Positions 8,765 through 20,496 of a DNA stretch of 64,000 nucleotides are shown piece after piece; the stretch's first letter is position 1, and every line of letters starts with the position of its first letter. The translations under genes were made by a program, and so were the position numbers. This DNA comes from Clavibacter michiganensis subsp. insidiosus (lineage in GTDB: Bacteria > Actinomycetota > Actinomycetes > Actinomycetales > Microbacteriaceae), in NCBI RefSeq assembly GCF_002240565.1, contig NZ_MZMO01000001.1, positions 2,666,001 through 2,730,000 of the forward strand, read 5' to 3'. The notes below the pieces were generated by a model. The model was not told the DNA's origin and ran no database searches. It saw only the letters and a program-made list of their open reading frames with translations.

Positions 8765-10159
8765 TCAGGGAGAGGCGGGGCTCGTGTTCTCGGAGCTCTC
8801 GGGACGCACGTAGGAGTAGCAGTACTGGCCGTAGCCGTACGCATCCGGGCCCTTGGTGGGGAGCATCGTCAGCACCACGCCCAGGACCTCGGCGCCGACG
8901 CTGTTCAGCGACTCGATGGCCGCGTGGACCTGGCCACGGTGCGCGCGACCGGACGACACCACGAGGATCGCCCCGCCCGCGCTCTTGGACAGGACGGCGC
9001 TGTCGGTGACGGGCAGCAGCGGCGGCGCGTCGATGAGCACGGTGTCGAACTCGGCCTCGAGCTCCTTGAGGAGCGTGACCATGGTGCGCGAGCCGAGCAG
9101 CTCGCTCGGGTTCGGCGGGATCTGGCCCGCCGGCAGCACGAACATGTTGCGGTTGCCCCACGGCTGCAGGACGTCCTTGAGCTCGGCGCGGCCGATGAGC
9201 ACGTCGGTGAGGCCCACCGCGCCCTCGAGCCCGAGGTACGACGCGAGCTTGGGACGGCGCAGGTCGGCGTCGACGACGGCGACCCGCGCACCCGCGTCGC
9301 TCAGGGCGATGGCGAGGTTGGCGCTCGTCGTGGACTTGCCCTCCGACTCGACCGCGCTCGTGATGACGAAGCTGCGCGCGCGGCCGCCGAAGTCGAGGAA
9401 CTGCAGGTTGGTGCGCAGGCTGCGGAAGGACTCGGCGCGCGGGCTGCGCGGATCCGACTGCACGATGAGCGGGCGCTCCTTGGCCTTCGGGTCGAAGGCG
9501 ATGCCGCCGAGGATGGGCGCGTGCGTGACGAGGCGCAGGTCGTGCTCCCCGCGGATCCGGGTGTCGAGGGTGGCGCGCAGCACGGCCGCGGCCACGCCGA
9601 GCGCGAGCCCGATGAGCCCGCCCAGCGCGAGGTTCAGCGGGACCTGCGGCGAGACGGGCGATGCCGGGATCCGCGCCTCCTGCAGGGTCGTGATCTTCAC
9701 CTGCGGCTGCCCGTTGGCGTCGAGCGGCGTGAGCTCGGCGACGACGTCGGTGAAGCTCCGGGCCACCGCGTTGGCGATGGTGGCGGCCTCCTCGGCCTGC
9801 TCGTCCTCGACGGAGATCTGGATGATGACGGTGTCGGCCGCCGCGGTGGCGGTGATCTTCGGCGCGAGCGACTCCGCCGTCGCGTCGAGGCCCAGCTGGG
9901 CGATGACCGGCTCGAGCACGACGGGCGTCGCCACCACGTCGGCGTAGCTCTTGACCGCCTGCTGCGTGAACGTGCTGCCCTGGCTCAGGTCCTGCACGGT
10001 GCCGGCCGACTGCGTCGAGACGAACACCTTGGACGACGCCCGGTACTCGGGCGTCTGCACGAGCGAGTAGCCGGCGGCGGCCCCCACTCCGAGCAGCAGG
10101 ACCAACAGGATCAGGATCCATGACCGTCGCAGGATCCGGATGTACTCACGCAGTTCCAC
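8765..10159 (-). CDS. Polysaccharide co-polymerase with BY-type tyrosine kinase domain
   Basis: 464 residues from a GTG at 10159 preceded by GGGGGA. The N-terminal Wzz domain (LREYIRILRRSW, first helix about 14-33) and second helix (about 175-195) bracket an external loop. The cytoplasmic kinase domain has Walker A (SEGKSTTSAN), Walker A' (VVDADLRRP) and Walker B (VLIDAPPLLP). The C-terminus is a tyrosine cluster, YGYGQYCYSY, the classical autophosphorylation tail. Such proteins control chain length and export of exopolysaccharide. Fusion of both halves in one chain is the proteobacterial/actinobacterial plan rather than the split Firmicute form. An alternative upstream ATG at 10342 would add 61 unlikely residues. 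Confidence 0.92.
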   Translation of the reverse strand: MELREYIRILRRSWILILLVLLLGVGAAAGYSLVQTPEYRASSKVFVSTQSAGTVQDLSQGSTFTQQAVKSYADVVATPVVLEPVIAQLGLDATAESLAPKITATAAADTVIIQISVEDEQAEEAATIANAVARSFTDVVAELTPLDANGQPQVKITTLQEARIPASPVSPQVPLNLALGGLIGLALGVAAAVLRATLDTRIRGEHDLRLVTHAPILGGIAFDPKAKERPLIVQSDPRSPRAESFRSLRTNLQFLDFGGRARSFVITSAVESEGKSTTSANLAIALSDAGARVAVVDADLRRPKLASYLGLEGAVGLTDVLIGRAELKDVLQPWGNRNMFVLPAGQIPPNPSELLGSRTMVTLLKELEAEFDTVLIDAPPLLPVTDSAVLSKSAGGAILVVSSGRAHRGQVHAAIESLNSVGAEVLGVVLTMLPTKGPDAYGYGQYCYSYVRPESSENTSPASP

Positions 10160-10516
10160 AGGCGATCCCCCTCGTCGATGGAGCGCCCCCCAGCGGCGCC
10201 CGAGCCCCATGCTCCCACAGCCGAGGACCAGCACTGGTTCCCCGGGGCGGGGAATGACGTCACGTGGATGACGCCCCAGCTTCTGGGGCGGTCTCCCGGC
10301 GGGACGAGCGGGATAGCGTGGATTGGGGATCAGGCCACCCACCTCCCCGGACTCCCGCGGTGGGCCCGCCCACCGAGGAGGAGGCCCGCCCCGTGCTCGA
10401 CGACCGCGTCGCCCTCGTGCCGCTCGCCACCCTCGTGCTCACGGGCGCCCTCACCGCGTGTCGCCTCCGCTGCCTGCGCGACTGACGCGCGTCGCGGCCC
10501 GTCCCCCGCGGCCGGA
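10160..10516. other. Gene-free promoter region upstream of the BY-kinase
   Basis: About 357 bases separate the BY-kinase from thymidine kinase. It contains an inverted repeat TTCCCC-GGGGC-GGGGAA (10238-10254) directly followed by the 8-bp palindrome TGACGTCA (10255-10262). These are 80-100 bases upstream of the BY-kinase start and are operator candidates. A possible 30-codon frame at its right edge is not supported. Confidence 0.45.
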
Positions 10517-11191
10517 TCAGGCGAAGTCGGCGTCGGGGCCGGCGGGGTACCCGAACGTCGACGCGCCCACCTCGACGGGGCGGCCGCTCGTGAGCACTCC
10601 CCCGCTCTCCGCGAGGTAGCAGGCGCCGCAGAGCGACATGTACGTGACGTCCTCGCCGTCGATCGCGACCTGGTCGCCGGCGAAGATGAACCGCTCGCCG
10701 ACCTGGCGCGCGTTGAAGACGGCCTTGCGCCCGCAGCGGCAGATGGTCTTCATCTCCTCCAGGCTGTGCGCGATCTCCAGCAGCCGCCGGCTGCCGGGGA
10801 ACGCCACCGTCTGGAAGTCGGTGCGGATCCCGTAGGCGATGACCGGGACGTCCTGCAGGATCGCGATCCGCAGCAGGTCGTCCACCTGCGACTCGCGCAG
10901 GAACTGCGCCTCGTCCACGAGGAGGCACGCCGTCGGGCCGCCCTTCTCCTGCAGCACGCGCTCGCGGTGGATCCCGAACTCCTGCCAGACGTCCGCGTCC
11001 GGCTCGAGCAGGAAGTCCACCGGGCGACGGACGCCGAGGCGCGACACGATGTCGCGGTCGCCCTTGGTGTCGATCACGGGCTTCGTGAGCAGCACGTGCT
11101 GCCCGCGCTCCTCGTAGTTGTAGGCAGCCTGGAGCATCGAGGTGCTCTTGCCGCTGTTCATCGCGCCGAAACGGAAGTAGAGCTTGGCCAT
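10517..11191 (-). CDS. tdk: Thymidine kinase
   Basis: 224 residues, type II thymidine kinase of the pyrimidine salvage pathway (thymidine to dTMP with ATP). Visible are the P-loop GAMNSGKST (9-17), the Walker B/DEAQFL motif, the lasso-region zinc ligands CRC and CGAC, and the thymidine-binding DVTYMSLC stretch. Its ATG directly follows the TAG stop of the upstream regulator (TAGATG, zero spacing), so the two are very probably co-transcribed. Family length is usual. Confidence 0.95.
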   Translation of the reverse strand: MAKLYFRFGAMNSGKSTSMLQAAYNYEERGQHVLLTKPVIDTKGDRDIVSRLGVRRPVDFLLEPDADVWQEFGIHRERVLQEKGGPTACLLVDEAQFLRESQVDDLLRIAILQDVPVIAYGIRTDFQTVAFPGSRRLLEIAHSLEEMKTICRCGRKAVFNARQVGERFIFAGDQVAIDGEDVTYMSLCGACYLAESGGVLTSGRPVEVGASTFGYPAGPDADFA

Positions 11192-11902
11192 CTACCGAAG
11201 GTAGCCGTCCTCGGTGGCGCGATCGATCAGGTCGGACCGACGACCCGCGACCCTCCCGACGAGGCGGTACTTCGCGCGGACGCGACGGAGGTAGGTCTTC
11301 GCGGTCTCGTACTGCACGTTCATGGCCGCGGCGACGGCCTGCGTCGAGCGGCCGGTCACGTAGAGGCGGAGGGCCTGCTCCTCGCCCTGGCTGAGGCGGG
11401 GGCTCGCGAAGGCGCGCGCCGCGTGCCCCTCGTCCTGGCGCGTCGTGTCGTCCCGTCGCTGCGCGGATCGCGCCCCGGCGCCGGCCGCGACGGCCCGCAC
11501 CGCGGCCACGATGTCCGCGGCGGGCACGGGCCCCGTCAACAGCGCCGCCGCCCCCGCGTCGACCACGCGGCGACGGACCTCCTCGGCGCCCGACCGCGAC
11601 AGCACCACGACGGCGGCACCCGCCGCGCGGCAGGAGCGGATGCGGCCCTCGAGGCTGACGGCGTCGGCGAGGTCGTAGTCGACGACCACGACGTCCGTCG
11701 GGAAGCGGGGTGAGCGCACCAGCTGGAGCCAGCCCGTCGTGCTCACCACGACGTCGATCTCGGGAGCCCGGCGGCGGAGGATCGCGCAGACCTCGTCCAG
11801 CGCGGACTCGTGTCCCATGAGCACGCCGACGCGCACGGGCTGCGGCGACGACCGCGGGGAGGCGTCGCGCGTGCCCGCCCCGGGCTCGCGCAGGGTGGTC
11901 AT
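11192..11902 (-). CDS. LuxR-family response regulator-like protein
   Basis: 236 residues. The N-terminal half looks like a receiver fold (RVGVLMGHESALDEV, TDVVVVDYDLADAV, AAVVVLSRSG) but the acidic pocket is poor: the usual paired Asp after the first strand is absent, so phosphorylation is doubtful. The C-terminal half is a LuxR/NarL HTH (RLSQGEEQALRLYVTGRSTQAVAAAMNV is the region to inspect, then TAKTYLRRVRAKY). No histidine kinase is adjacent. It is directly upstream of and abuts tdk. Targets unknown; autoregulation of the regulator-tdk unit is possible. Confidence 0.8.
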   Translation of the reverse strand: MTTLREPGAGTRDASPRSSPQPVRVGVLMGHESALDEVCAILRRRAPEIDVVVSTTGWLQLVRSPRFPTDVVVVDYDLADAVSLEGRIRSCRAAGAAVVVLSRSGAEEVRRRVVDAGAAALLTGPVPAADIVAAVRAVAAGAGARSAQRRDDTTRQDEGHAARAFASPRLSQGEEQALRLYVTGRSTQAVAAAMNVQYETAKTYLRRVRAKYRLVGRVAGRRSDLIDRATEDGYLR

Positions 11903-11982
11903 GCCAGAACCTTAGCCAGGGGGCGCGTCGGGACGGGACGCGGGGGCGTGAATGGACACCTCGGCGCCCCGCTCCTCCGTCG

Positions 11983-13167
11983 TCAGAACAGCGTGGCCTG
12001 CGTCGCGGATGCGGCCGGGAGCGCCGCGGCGACGAGCGGGCCCGGGGCGGGCGCCTGGGTCCAGCTGCCGCGACCGCGTGCCGTCGTGGCGCGGCTGTCC
12101 GCGCCCTCCTGGCTCCAGCCGGGACGCGGCCGGCCGCCCATCGGCGCGCGGGCCGCCTCGACGCCGGGCAGGTCGGCACGGGACAGGACGCCGCCGGTGC
12201 GCGGATCCACCCGCCCGCCGCCGAGCCCGTGGCGCCGGACCAGCGGATCCATGCGCGCCTTCAGCCACGACCGGTACGCCTGCGGGGCGTACGCACCGCG
12301 CGCGTAGAGGTCGAGGTAGCGGCCCACGAGATCCGGGCGCTCGCGCTCGAGCCACTGGAGGTACCACTCCTTCACGCCGGGCTTGAGGTAGAGCGCGGAG
12401 TAGAGGACGCGCGTGCCGCCGGCCTCGCGGATGCGCGTGAGCGCGTGCTCGAGGTGCTCGACGGAATCCGTGAGCATGGGGAGGATCGGCATCATGAAGA
12501 CGGTGCAGTCGAGGCCCGCCTCGCGGATCGCCGTGACCGTCGCGAGGCGCGCCGCGGTCGTGGGCGTGCCCGGCTCCACCGACTGCTGCAGGTCGTCGTC
12601 GAGCACGGCGATGCTCATCGCGAGGTCCACCGGCACCGACGCCGACGCCTCCCGCAGCAGCGGGATGTCGCGGCGGAGGAGCGTGCCCTTCGTGAGGATG
12701 GACAGCGGCGTGCCCGACGACGCGAGCGCCGCGATGATGCCGGGCATGAGCGCGTAGCGGCCCTCGGCCCGCTGGTACGGATCCGTGTTGGTGCCCAGCG
12801 CGACCGCGTCGTGGGTCCACGTGGGCTTCGCGAGCTCCCGGGCCAGCACCTCGGCGACGTTGACCTTGACGACGATCTGGTCGTCGAAGTCGCGGCCCCC
12901 GTCGAGGTCGAGGTACTCGTGCGTCGGGCGCGCGAAGCAGTAGACGCACGCGTGCGTGCAGCCGCGGTACGGGTTGATGGTCCAGCCGTACGGCATCGCC
13001 TTCGACTCCCCCGGCACGCGGTTGAGCGCCGACTTGGCGAGGACCTCGTGGAAGGTGACGCCCTGGAAGTCGGGCGTGCGCACGCTCTGCACCAGGTTGC
13101 TCAGGCGGGCCAGCCCGGGCAGCGCATCCGCGCTCGCGTCGGCCAGCCTCTGCGCGCTCCATCTCAT
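11983..13167 (-). CDS. Rv2578c-family radical SAM protein
   Basis: 394 residues from the ATG at 13167 (MRWSAQRL). The radical SAM cluster motif is C70-x3-C74-x2-C77 (RGCTHACVYCFAR), followed by family motifs TNTDPYQRAEG and LSILTKGTL. It resembles the SplB-like/Rv2578c group of actinobacteria, whose reaction is not established. The last 60 residues are Gly/Ala/Arg-rich and low complexity. It stands alone between the response regulator and mqo, separated from mqo by a strong terminator. Confidence 0.88.
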   Translation of the reverse strand: MRWSAQRLADASADALPGLARLSNLVQSVRTPDFQGVTFHEVLAKSALNRVPGESKAMPYGWTINPYRGCTHACVYCFARPTHEYLDLDGGRDFDDQIVVKVNVAEVLARELAKPTWTHDAVALGTNTDPYQRAEGRYALMPGIIAALASSGTPLSILTKGTLLRRDIPLLREASASVPVDLAMSIAVLDDDLQQSVEPGTPTTAARLATVTAIREAGLDCTVFMMPILPMLTDSVEHLEHALTRIREAGGTRVLYSALYLKPGVKEWYLQWLERERPDLVGRYLDLYARGAYAPQAYRSWLKARMDPLVRRHGLGGGRVDPRTGGVLSRADLPGVEAARAPMGGRPRPGWSQEGADSRATTARGRGSWTQAPAPGPLVAAALPAASATQATLF

Positions 13168-13210
13168 GCGCTCATTCGAACACACATTCGAACGGGATGC
13201 GAGCGGGATG

Positions 13211-13246
13211 CGGTCGGGCGGCCGTGCGCGCACGGCCGCCCGACCG
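13211..13246. terminator. Perfect 16-bp palindromic terminator of mqo
   Basis: Arms 13211-13226 and 13231-13246 are perfectly complementary around CGCG, directly after the mqo stop codon. It should isolate mqo from the radical SAM gene. No U-tract. Confidence 0.85.
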
Positions 13247-13247
13247 G

Positions 13248-14726
13248 TCAGAGCTGGAGCTCGAGGACCTCGGCGGTCTCCTGGATGATCTTCGGCGTCT
13301 TCTTCGGGTCCGACGCGACGAGCGTGCCGTAGTTGGGGATCATGCGCGTCAGCGGCTTCTTCCACCCGGCGATGCGGTCGGGGAAGCAGCGCTCGAGGAC
13401 GTCGAGCATGATCGGGACCGCCGTGGATGCCCCCGGCGACGCGCCGAGGAGGCCCGCGATGCTGCCGTCGGCCGCCGCGACGACCTCGGTGCCGAACTGC
13501 AGCACGCCGCCCTTCTCCGCGTCCTTCTTCATGACCTGCACGCGCTGGCCGGCGGTGACCTGGTACCAGTCCTTCGGGTCGGCCGTGGGCATGAACTCGC
13601 GGAGCGCGTCGAACTTCGTCTCCTTGGAGGCGATGAGCTGGCTGACGAGGTACTTGATGAGGCTCAGGTTGTCCTTGGCGACGGCGAGCATCGGGATGAT
13701 GTTGTGCGGCCGGATCGACGTGAACAGGTCGAGCAGCGAGCCCTTCTTGAGGAAGCGCGGGCTGAAGCCGGCGTAGGGGCCGAAGAGGAGCGAGGTCTCG
13801 CCCCCCACCACGCGCGTGTCGAGGTGCGGCACGGACATGGGCGGGGATCCGATGGCGGCCTTGCCGTAGACCTTCGCCCGGTGCTTGGCGACGATCTCGG
13901 GGTCGTCCGTGCGGAACCACTCGCCGCTGATGGGGAACCCGCCGAAGCCCTTGATCTCAGGGATGCCCGACTTCTGCAGCAGGTGCAGCGCGCCGCCGCC
14001 CGCGCCGATGAAGACGAACCTCGCGTCCACCTCCACGGTGGAGCGGCCGACGTCGTTGCGGACGCGGAGATGCCAGCTGCCGTCAGGGTTCTTCGACAGG
14101 CTGCGGACCTCGTGGTTGAGGTGCAGGGCCGCGCCGTGCTCCGTGAGGTAGTCGATGAGCTTGTTCGTGAGCGCGCCGAAGTCGACGTCGGTGCCGCCCT
14201 CGAAGCGCGTGGCCGCGATGACCTCGTCCTTCTCGCGCTGGAGCACGAGGAGCGGTGCCCAGGAGTGGATGACCGCGGGGTCCTCCGTGTACTCCATCGC
14301 CTCGAAGAGGGGGTGGGCGCGCATCGCGTCGAAGCGGCGGCGGAGGTACTCGGCGTTCTCCTGGCCGCGCACGAAGGTCATGTGCGGGGTGGGGTTGATG
14401 AACTCCTTGGGCTCCGGCACGGCACCCGCCGTGACGAGGTGCGCCCAGAACTGGCGGGAGAGCTGGAACTGCTCGTTGATGCGGGTCGCGGACCCGATCT
14501 CGATCTTCCCGTCCTTCTCCGGCGTGTAGTTCAGCTCGCAGAGGGCGGCGTGGCCCGTGCCCGCGTTGTTCCACGGGTTGCTCGACTCCATGGCCACCTC
14601 GCCGAGGCGCTCGAATATCTGGATGGTCCAGTCGGGTTCGAGCTGCTTGATGAGGGTGCCGAGCGTCGCGCTCATGATGCCCCCGCCGACGAGGACGACG
14701 TCTACCGGTTCCGCTGTATCACTCAC
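13248..14726 (-). CDS. mqo: Malate:quinone oxidoreductase
   Basis: 492 residues. FAD-dependent peripheral membrane enzyme oxidising malate to oxaloacetate with electron transfer to the quinone pool. The N-terminal FAD-binding motif [13 protein letters not shown] (11-23) and family motifs [22 protein letters not shown] and [10 protein letters not shown] near the C-terminus are visible in order. It starts with GTG at 14726, and a TACACT box lies six bases upstream with no ribosome site, so it is probably leaderless. A 16-bp hairpin follows the stop. Length and motifs are those of functional Mqo. Confidence 0.96.
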   Translation of the reverse strand: MSDTAEPVDVVLVGGGIMSATLGTLIKQLEPDWTIQIFERLGEVAMESSNPWNNAGTGHAALCELNYTPEKDGKIEIGSATRINEQFQLSRQFWAHLVTAGAVPEPKEFINPTPHMTFVRGQENAEYLRRRFDAMRAHPLFEAMEYTEDPAVIHSWAPLLVLQREKDEVIAATRFEGGTDVDFGALTNKLIDYLTEHGAALHLNHEVRSLSKNPDGSWHLRVRNDVGRSTVEVDARFVFIGAGGGALHLLQKSGIPEIKGFGGFPISGEWFRTDDPEIVAKHRAKVYGKAAIGSPPMSVPHLDTRVVGGETSLLFGPYAGFSPRFLKKGSLLDLFTSIRPHNIIPMLAVAKDNLSLIKYLVSQLIASKETKFDALREFMPTADPKDWYQVTAGQRVQVMKKDAEKGGVLQFGTEVVAAADGSIAGLLGASPGASTAVPIMLDVLERCFPDRIAGWKKPLTRMIPNYGTLVASDPKKTPKIIQETAEVLELQL

Positions 14727-14732
14727 CGGATC

Positions 14733-14738
14733 AGTGTA
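14733..14738 (-). promoter_or_regulatory. -10 element for leaderless mqo transcript
   Basis: TACACT on the minus strand ends six bases before the GTG start of mqo; no Shine-Dalgarno is present. Confidence 0.45.
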
Positions 14739-14812
14739 CGCCCGCCCTCCCGCGCCCTCTCGGGGCCGCCGGCGGTGGTACGGCGACCCTCACGAGCGCT
14801 GACGGGGAGGGG

Positions 14813-17222
<2,410 letters not shown>

Positions 17223-17319
17223 GGGCGACTCCTGGGGTTCGGGTGGGCGCGGGCGGCCCGGTTCACGATCATATGGGCGCGGCATCGGAGGATCCGCCGC
17301 GTGACGCGGTGCGCTCCGG

Positions 17320-17919
17320 TCACTCCCCCACGAGGCGCCGGCCCTCGAAGGCGCGGCCGAGGGTGACCTCGTCGGCGTACTCGAGGTCGCCGCCGACGGG
17401 GAGGCCGGAGGCGAGACGCGTGACGCGGATGTCGAAGGTGGCGAGCAGCCGCGAGAGGTAGGTGGCGGTCGCCTCGCCCTCCAGGTTCGGGTCCGTGGCG
17501 ATGATGACCTCGGTGACCGTCGCGTCGGCGAGGCGCTGCATGAGCTGGCGGATGCGGAGGTCGTCCGGTCCGATGCCGTCGATGGGGCTGATGGCCCCGC
17601 CGAGGACATGGTAGAGGCCGCGGAACTCGCGCGTGCGCTCGATGGCGACGACGTCCTTGGCCTCCTCGACCACGCAGATGGTGGCGGGGCTGCGACGGGG
17701 ATCCCGGCAGATGCCGCAGGTCTCCTCCTCGCTGACGTTGCCGCAGATGGCGCAGAAGCGCACCTTGTCGCGGACCACCGTGAGCACCTCGGCCAGGCGC
17801 GACACGTCGAACGTCTCGGTCTGGAGGATGTGGAACGCGATGCGCTGGGCGGACTTCGGGCCGATGCCCGGCAGGCGGCCGAGCTCGTCGATCAGCTCCT
17901 GGACGATTCCCTCGTACAT
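17320..17919 (-). CDS. recR: Recombination mediator RecR
   Basis: 199 residues. RecR works with RecO (and RecF) to load RecA on gapped DNA. It shows the N-terminal HhH motif ([14 protein letters not shown]), the four-cysteine zinc site C56, C59, C68, C71, and the Toprim domain ([23 protein letters not shown]). The start is six bases past the dnaX stop, so dnaX-recR form one transcript, as in most bacteria. lysC follows after 97 bases. Confidence 0.97.
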   Translation of the reverse strand: MYEGIVQELIDELGRLPGIGPKSAQRIAFHILQTETFDVSRLAEVLTVVRDKVRFCAICGNVSEEETCGICRDPRRSPATICVVEEAKDVVAIERTREFRGLYHVLGGAISPIDGIGPDDLRIRQLMQRLADATVTEVIIATDPNLEGEATATYLSRLLATFDIRVTRLASGLPVGGDLEYADEVTLGRAFEGRRLVGE

Positions 17920-17925
17920 GCGGCG

Positions 17926-20451
17926 CTAGTCCTGACCTGTGGGGCGGATGGTGGGGCGGGCCTTCCGCTCGACGGGCTTCTCCTCGATGAAGCTCGCCTG
18001 CAGGATCTCGCGGACGACGGACTCGCCGTAGCGCTGGGGCGCCGCGGATGCCGCGGCGGCGGGCGGCGCGGACCTCGCGGCGGCGGGCGCCGTGTCCGGC
18101 CGAGGAGCGGATCCGGGGGCGGCAGCCGGCGGCTGCTGCACGGAAACGGATCGGGCGACGGGCGGTGCCGAGTCGGGCGACGCGCCACCGGTGGCCCAGC
18201 CGGGCTCGGCGGGGCCGAACTCGTCGGGCTCGGGCTCCTCGAAGTCGGGCACGTGGGCGTCGGGCACGATCGACGATCCGCGCGCGGGCGAGCTCGGGGC
18301 GGCGGTGCGCGGGGCGGCGGCCGGTGCCGTCGGCGGGACCGCCGGGGCCGCGGGCGTGGAGCGTTCGGGACGGGAGGCGGGGGCCTCGGACGCGCCGGGG
18401 TCGGACGTGGGGATGGCCACGGTGGCCCACCCGCCGCCGACCGGGGCCGTCTTCGCGGGCGGGGTGGTCTTCGCGGGCCTCGCCGGGCTCGCAGGCGGGC
18501 CCGCCTTCGCGGACGGGGCCGCCGACGCCGACGCCGACGGAACCGCCGACGCCGACGGAGCGGCGGGGACGGACGACGCGGTGGGGCCCCCGGCCTCCGG
18601 GCGCGGGCCGGCCGTCGTCGCGCGGGTCGTCGTCGGGCCGGAGGCGTCGGGAGCGGGCGACCCGGATCCGCCGCCGCTCGGGGCCGCGGTGCCCGTGGGA
18701 GCGGAAGTGCCCCCGTGCGGCTCGACGCGCGCGATGAACTTCACGCGGACGCCGAGCACGTCGAGGATGGCGGTGCGCAGGATGTCGCTGACGCCCTGGC
18801 CCGGGGCGCCGCGCTCCTTGAACCTCTCCGCGTCGTTCGCGCTGATGAAGGACAGGGTGAGCACGTCGTCGGCGAGGGCGCGTGGCGTGGCTGTGACGGC
18901 GACGAGCCAGGCGCTGCGCTTGGCCTTCTCGACGGCCTCGACGACCGACGGCCAGGAGTCGCGGAGCTGCTCGAACGTGACCGGCCCGACGGGCGCGGCC
19001 GGCACGGGTGCCGACGGCGCCCCCGCGGAGGGAGCGCTCGGCCCCGACGACGACGCGGCCGGGGACGGCTCGACGGGAGCGGACGCCGGCGGTGCCGCAG
19101 GCGACGCGGCGGAGCCGGTCTCCGTCGGCGTCGCGACGCGGGCCGGATCGGGAGCCGCGGCTGGCACGGGCGCGGCCAGGGGGGCCGGCGGCGCGACCGG
19201 AGCGGGAGCCGCCGCGGGCGCGGGTGTCGGAGCCGCCGCGGGAGCCGTGGCGGCCGCGGCGGGCGCCGGATCCGCCGCCGCATCGGCGACGCCGACCCGG
19301 CGCTCGAGGCGCTCGACCCGGGCGAGGGCGCCGCGGTGCGTGTCGTCGCTGGCGGGCACCAGCACGCGCGCGACCAGCAGCTCGAGGTGGAGGCGCGGCG
19401 AGGTGGCGCCGGTCATCTCGGTGAGGGCGGCGTTGACCACGTCGGCGGCGCGGGACAGCTCGACGGCGCCGAAGGCCACGGCCTGCGCGCGCATGCGCTC
19501 GAGCTCGTCCTCCGGTGTGCCGCGCAGCACGGCCGCGGCGCCCTCGGCGGAGGTGGCGCCGACGATGATGAGGTTGCGCAGGCGCTCGAGGAGGTCCTCC
19601 ACGAAGCGGCGCGGATCCTGGCCGGTCTGGATGACCCGGTCGACCCCCGCGAACGCGGCGGCCGCGTCGTGCCCAGCGACCGCGTCGATGACCTCGTCGA
19701 GCAGCGCCGCGTGCGTGTAGCCGAGCAGGGCGACCGCGCGCTCGTACTCCACGCTCTCGTCCTCCGAGCCCGCGATGAGCTGGTCGAGCAGGGACAGGGT
19801 GTCGCGCACCGATCCCCCGCCGGCGCGGACCACGAGCGGCAGGACGCCGGGCGCCACCTGGACGCTCTCCTCCCGCGCGAGGTGCTCCACGTAGTCGAGC
19901 ATCTGCGCGGGCGGCACGAGGCGGAAGGGGTAGTGGTGCGTGCGGGAGCGGATGGTGCCGATGACCTTGTCGGGCTCCGTCGTGGCGAAGATGAACTTCA
20001 CGTGCTCCGGCGGCTCCTCCACGATCTTCAGCAGCGCGTTGAAGCCCTGCGGCGTGACCATGTGCGCCTCGTCGAGGATGAAGATCTTGTAGCGGTCGCG
20101 CGCCGGCGCGAAGACCGCGCGCTCGCGGATGTCGCGCGCGTCGTCGACGCCGTTGTGGCTCGCGGCGTCGATCTCGACCACGTCGAGGGATCCGCTGCCG
20201 TCGCGGCTGAGCTCGACGCAGCTGGGGCAGACGCCGCACGGGGTGTCGGTGGGGCCTTCGGCGCAGTTGAGGCAGCGCGCGAGGATGCGGGCCGATGTGG
20301 TCTTGCCGCAGCCGCGCGGGCCGCTGAACAGGTACGCGTGGTTGACGCGGTTGGTGCGGAGCGCGGTGCGCAGCGGATCCGTTACCTGCGTCTGGCCGAT
20401 GAGCTCGGCGAAGTTCTCTGGCCGATAACGGCGATACAGGGCGGTGACCAC
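17926..20451 (-). CDS. dnaX: DNA polymerase III subunit gamma/tau
   Basis: 841 residues from a GTG at 20451 (VVTALYRRYRPENFAEL), chosen over a GTG seven codons upstream on family similarity; a TGAGG lies only three bases before it. This is the clamp-loader ATPase. Walker A is GPRGCGKTT (44-52), four zinc-binding cysteines fall in CLNCAEG...CGVCPSC (about 57-77), Walker B is IFILDEAHM, and the sensor is in TEPDKVIGTIRSR. From about residue 400 there is a long Ala/Pro/Ser-rich linker, then a more ordered tau-like C-terminus ending FIEEKPVERK. I see no slippery A-run, so a gamma form by frameshifting is not supported. Confidence 0.95.
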   Translation of the reverse strand: MVTALYRRYRPENFAELIGQTQVTDPLRTALRTNRVNHAYLFSGPRGCGKTTSARILARCLNCAEGPTDTPCGVCPSCVELSRDGSGSLDVVEIDAASHNGVDDARDIRERAVFAPARDRYKIFILDEAHMVTPQGFNALLKIVEEPPEHVKFIFATTEPDKVIGTIRSRTHHYPFRLVPPAQMLDYVEHLAREESVQVAPGVLPLVVRAGGGSVRDTLSLLDQLIAGSEDESVEYERAVALLGYTHAALLDEVIDAVAGHDAAAAFAGVDRVIQTGQDPRRFVEDLLERLRNLIIVGATSAEGAAAVLRGTPEDELERMRAQAVAFGAVELSRAADVVNAALTEMTGATSPRLHLELLVARVLVPASDDTHRGALARVERLERRVGVADAAADPAPAAAATAPAAAPTPAPAAAPAPVAPPAPLAAPVPAAAPDPARVATPTETGSAASPAAPPASAPVEPSPAASSSGPSAPSAGAPSAPVPAAPVGPVTFEQLRDSWPSVVEAVEKAKRSAWLVAVTATPRALADDVLTLSFISANDAERFKERGAPGQGVSDILRTAILDVLGVRVKFIARVEPHGGTSAPTGTAAPSGGGSGSPAPDASGPTTTRATTAGPRPEAGGPTASSVPAAPSASAVPSASASAAPSAKAGPPASPARPAKTTPPAKTAPVGGGWATVAIPTSDPGASEAPASRPERSTPAAPAVPPTAPAAAPRTAAPSSPARGSSIVPDAHVPDFEEPEPDEFGPAEPGWATGGASPDSAPPVARSVSVQQPPAAAPGSAPRPDTAPAAARSAPPAAAASAAPQRYGESVVREILQASFIEEKPVERKARPTIRPTGQD

Positions 20452-20496
20452 GAGCCTCAGGATACCGGGCACCCCCGACCGCCCGGCCGCCCGGCG

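Noticed and set aside
10394..10485. Possible 30-residue ORF in the gap before tdk
   Set aside because: No ribosome site or conservation evidence; too short to support.
17223..17319. Lysine riboswitch or T-box before lysC
   Set aside because: The gap is 97 bases, without conserved riboswitch motifs or an antiterminator.
17926..20451. Programmed frameshift producing a gamma form of DnaX
   Set aside because: No A-rich slippery run or following stem is visible in the gene.
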